Origin: Symbiodinium natans
Lineage: Eukaryota; Sar; Dinophyceae; Suessiales; Symbiodiniaceae
Length of the DNA stretch: 47,500 bases
Assembly: GCA_905221605.1 (NCBI GenBank)
Contig: CAJNDS010002483.1
Span: forward strand, 213,722 to 261,221
Reading direction: 5' to 3'
Shown here: positions 45,367 through 47,500 of the stretch, one piece after another
Layout: each line of letters starts with the position of its first letter
How positions within the stretch are numbered: the first letter of the stretch is position 1
Notes under the pieces: model-generated
Databases searched by the model: none
What the model was told of the DNA's origin: nothing
The model's input: only the letters and a program-made list of their open reading frames with translations
Program-made: the position numbers and the translations under genes

Positions 45367-45731
45367 ACCTGGGGCGTTTAAAGGGGTTTACAGGGGTTTT
45401 AGGGTTTTCGGGTTTGGGGTTTAGTGCTTTGGTTTAGGGCTGGGGCGCTAAAGGGATATTTGGGGGTTTGGGGGTTTAGGGTTTTAGGGTTTAGGGTTTG
45501 GGGTATTAAGGCTTTGGGGTTTAGGGTGTTAGGGTTTTAGGGTTTTAGGGTCTAGGTCTTGGATCGCACCTAGGCCGGTGTTCCTAGATAAATTTAGGGT
45601 TTTGGGTTTCGGGATGTAGGGGTTTAGGATTAATTAGGGGGTTTCGGAATGTAGGGGTCTAGGATTAAGAGTTTCGGGATGTAGGGGTTTAGGGTTTCAG
45701 GAGTGGAGTTCAAGGGCCTTGGGCCAAGCAC
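45367..45731 (+). repeat. Diverged G-type repeats
   Basis: Loose TTTAGGG, TTTTAGGG and GGGATGTAGGGG units. The last form a period of about 32-36 bp near 45610-45690. Confidence 0.75.
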
Positions 45732-45812
45732 TTTTGAGCTTCTGTTTCTTTGCGGCGCGGCGTTGCTACTCCAAGGCTTGTACTTTGAACTTTCCTTCGG
45801 GTCATCATCATG
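45732..45812 (-). CDS. Candidate 81-nt phase-0 exon
   Basis: The acceptor TCATATCCCGCAG on the minus strand opens HDDDPKESSKYKPWSSNAAP then QRNRSSK, exactly 27 codons to a GTGCTTGG donor. Being phase 0-0, it could precede the WD40 exon at 44995. A polar linker rather than a fold. Confidence 0.42.
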
Positions 45813-45942
45813 CTGCGGGATATGACACAGTGGCAGCATGCTACAGGCGGCTGGTGGCCTGGAACCCTAAACCCTAAACCCTAAACGGAACCTATGGCCT
45901 ACAAGTCATGCCCTGAACCCAAAGCCCATATCAACCCTTCAC

Positions 45943-46005
45943 CCAGCCGGTCATCCCAGCCCCGGGCCGTTTGCAGGTGCCCCACCAACACCGAGTCCAC
46001 GGCAC
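45943..46005 (-). CDS. Candidate 63-nt exon
   Basis: The acceptor GCCTTCGGCAG on the minus strand opens AVDSVLVGHLQTARGWDDRL, closed by CTGG|GTGAAGG. GWDDRL is seen in some WD40 proteins, so it may belong to the same propeller. The phase (2 bases in, 1 out) does not join the next listed exon directly. Confidence 0.4.
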
Positions 46006-46049
46006 CTGCCGAAGGCTTAGGTTTGGGGTCTGATGCCCCGTAGCCAGTA

Positions 46050-46130
46050 CAACCCTAAACCCTAAACCCTAAACCCTGTACCCTGAACCCTGAACCCTAA
46101 ACCCTAAACCCTAACCCTAAACCCTAACAG
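46050..46130 (-). repeat. CCCTAAA array
   Basis: C-strand units with CCCTGAA variants. Confidence 0.95.
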
Positions 46131-46136
46131 CAGCTT

Positions 46137-46275
46137 TCAGGGCGTTGGGCTGAAGAAGGACAAAACGAAGGTGGAGGCCAAACGGGCCGAAAGTTCGACG
46201 AACCACAAAAAGTTCGGCGAACCATTTCGGGGCTCGGTGGGGTTTCGCACAATATCGAAAAACATGCTGTGCTAA
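46137..46275 (+). CDS. Unassigned coding-like or repeat segment
   Basis: The plus strand after GCAGCTTTCAG reads GVGLKKDKTKVEAKRAESST and HKKFGEPFRGSVGFRTISKN to a stop at 46275. The minus strand is also open. AAAAGTTCG.CGAACCA is repeated twice (46188-46225), which suggests a dispersed-repeat origin. Confidence 0.3.
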
Positions 46276-46739
46276 GAAGAAGCGCTGAATGCAAAATCGA
46301 TGCTCTGCTGTGTTTATATCCGAGGCCTCAGACCAAAGGTGTGTTGGTTGTGAGAACAGGCCCCCGCCCCACCCCTGCCCCCACCCCTGCCCCCGCCCCT
46401 GGCCCCCCCCCCGTTGTGGGGGAGTTCAAGTTTTTGGCATGTTCAGGTCTCAACTTGTCCAAAACCTGGACTCACCACCCCCCCCCACCCCCCCGCCAGC
46501 ACTTGCGGGGGAATCCAGATTTTTGGGACTCCCCCCCACCCCCTTTTGCCTGAGGGGCCCGGCTCAACTGGTGTAAGCATTATGTAAATAATCCTGTCCA
46601 AGCCGAACCGTCTAAACCATGAACCTTGAACCTTGAACTCTAAACAAAAAAACCCTAAACCCCAAACCGTAAACCTTGAGCCCTCAGCCCTCAACCCTAA
46701 ACTAACCCTCAACCCTCAACCCTAAAGCCTAAACCCAAT
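46276..46739. other. Pyrimidine-rich unique stretch then C variants
   Basis: CCCCACCCCTGCC-type tandem low complexity at 46360-46410 and 46475-46545 makes Pro-rich frames that are not supported. C-type variants 46620-46735. Confidence 0.5.
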
Positions 46740-46833
46740 CCTCATTGCTTGGGGTCCAGCGACTTGGGCGCTGCGGAATCACCATGCTCACGCGGATGCG
46801 CTGGGCCGGGCCGAGGCGGGTCGCGTAGCGTTA
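46740..46833 (-). CDS. Candidate exon
   Basis: The minus strand reads RYATRLGPAQRIRVSMVIPQ and RPSRWTPSNEDW, with an alternative GTGAGC donor after RIR. A second frame is also open. A C array is at its left. Unidentified. Confidence 0.3.
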
Positions 46834-47160
46834 ACATAATAAAGTCCAAAGTCCGACTTCGGGAGCAAGATGTCACGTGTAAACAAATTAGCTAGTATTT
46901 GTATTTTTGTGTTTATCTATATTTCCCACGGACCCCAAAAAACTGGACAGCAACCCAGGATAACCACGTAAACCGTGAAAAAATCATATAAATCCTCTTC
47001 CCTTAACCCAACGAACTGTAGCACCCTCCACGTCATCTGCTTTTCAAGCACTCAGCAAGCAACTGCCACGCCCCACAACGGTGCAACACCCATTTTTCCG
47101 TTTGCAGTGTAGGTCTTGCACCTCTGCATTTCTCTTGCAAGGCACGTGTCCTTACATGGA
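46834..47160. other. Unique AT-richer stretch
   Basis: No heptamers for about 330 bp. No open frame, RNA gene or element recognised. Confidence 0.5.
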
Positions 47161-47200
47161 TTCTAGACCCAAGAGTAACTAGGAAAAAACAGGGTACTTA
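47161..47200 (+). mobile_element. Dispersed element family D, copy 5 fragment
   Basis: TTCTAGACCCAAGAGTAACT then AGGAAAAAA matches the family start. Confidence 0.45.
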
Positions 47201-47375
47201 AACCCTAAACCCTAAACCCTAAACCCTTAAAACAAGGGAATAAGGCCGCACTGTGGGTCCTAGGTTTTCCTGGAGCCCTAAGCCCCTGAGACCCGAAGCC
47301 AAGCCCTAAGCCCAGGGTTTCGGGTTTAGGGTTTAGGGTTTAGGGTTTAGGGTTTAGGGTTTAGGGTTTAGGGTT
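47201..47375. repeat. CCCTAAA units then TTTAGGG array
   Basis: A short C array 47200-47226, a unique piece with C-type variants, then eight TTTAGGG units 47322-47372. Confidence 0.93.
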
Positions 47376-47417
47376 TCCTGAGCCCTGAGAACTAAAACTC
47401 CCTACACGAAACTACAA

Positions 47418-47492
47418 CTTTGGCATGTTCCCCGTTCTACTAGCAGTCCTTAATAGGGATTCTCGTACCCCCCAGCTAGTAAGGACTGTTAG
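47418..47492 (+). mobile_element. Inverted-repeat element family A, copy 5
   Basis: TGGCATGTTCCCCGTTCTAC and TAGCAGTCCTTAATAGGGAT, with the inverted AAGGACTGTTAG near the right end. The outer right arm is replaced by heptamer sequence. Confidence 0.6.
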
Positions 47493-47500
47493 AAACCCTA

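Noticed and set aside
46269-46576. Overlapping 94- and 95-codon proline-rich frames
   Set aside because: They are driven by CCCC-rich low complexity and open in several frames. No domain.
1-47500. The window as a chromosome telomere
   Set aside because: Arrays are short, in both orientations, full of variants and separated by unique exon-like DNA. No terminal, uniformly oriented array is present.

Overview
The window looks like nuclear DNA of an alveolate, most likely a dinoflagellate (inference, moderate confidence). The reasons are a saturating density of dispersed plant/dinoflagellate-type telomere heptamers (TTTAGGG on + or CCCTAAA on +, with many variants), a Ty1/copia RNase H remnant, very small exons that nearly all read on the minus strand, apparent GC-AG as well as GT-AG introns, and PDZ and WD40 modules. 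No bacterial operon, rRNA, tRNA, CRISPR or spliced-leader gene was seen. A chromerid or another TTTAGGG-type protist cannot be excluded.

The layout is highly regular. On the + strand the repeats alternate between TTTAGGG-type (G) arrays and CCCTAAA-type (C) arrays. Unique islands lie at two kinds of junction. Where a C array is followed by a G array, the island is usually 40-110 bp, GC-rich, and reads as an exon on the minus strand with an AG acceptor at its high-coordinate end. Where a G array is followed by a C array, the island is longer and often less GC-rich, and carries the dispersed elements (inverted-repeat families, a 43-bp perfect-type hairpin, the copia remnant). This is what is expected if minus-strand genes are cut into tiny exons by introns that start with TTTAGGG-type repeats and end with CCCTAAA-type repeats, so that each intron is a long imperfect inverted repeat.

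Three exon chains support real genes, because independently chosen splice sites give in-phase joins that rebuild recognisable folds. Exons 44933-44995, 44290-44329, 43090-43142 and 42564-42612 give WD40 sequence. Exons 40192-40266, 39708-39758, 39055-39114 and 38742-38778, all phase 0, give a complete PDZ domain. Exons 24346-24426, 21621-21678, 20260-20322 and perhaps 18751-18800 give WD40 sequence. A weaker second PDZ set lies at 35320-32305. Roughly thirty further single candidate exons are listed with low confidence, since short open frames are common in GC-rich DNA. Whether they belong to one very long gene or several minus-strand genes cannot be decided here.

The rest is repeat biology: locally homogenised variant arrays (TTCAGGG, TCTAGGG, CTTAGGG, TTGAGGG, TTTGGGG, TTAGGGG, GGGTATA, CCCTATAAA), a seven-copy minisatellite with variable telomeric spacers (5579-6225), a 57-bp minisatellite (16750-16890), composite poly-C/poly-A tracts, and at least six families of short dispersed elements, several with terminal inverted repeats. 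Most long open frames in the window are translations of the heptamer arrays and are not genes.
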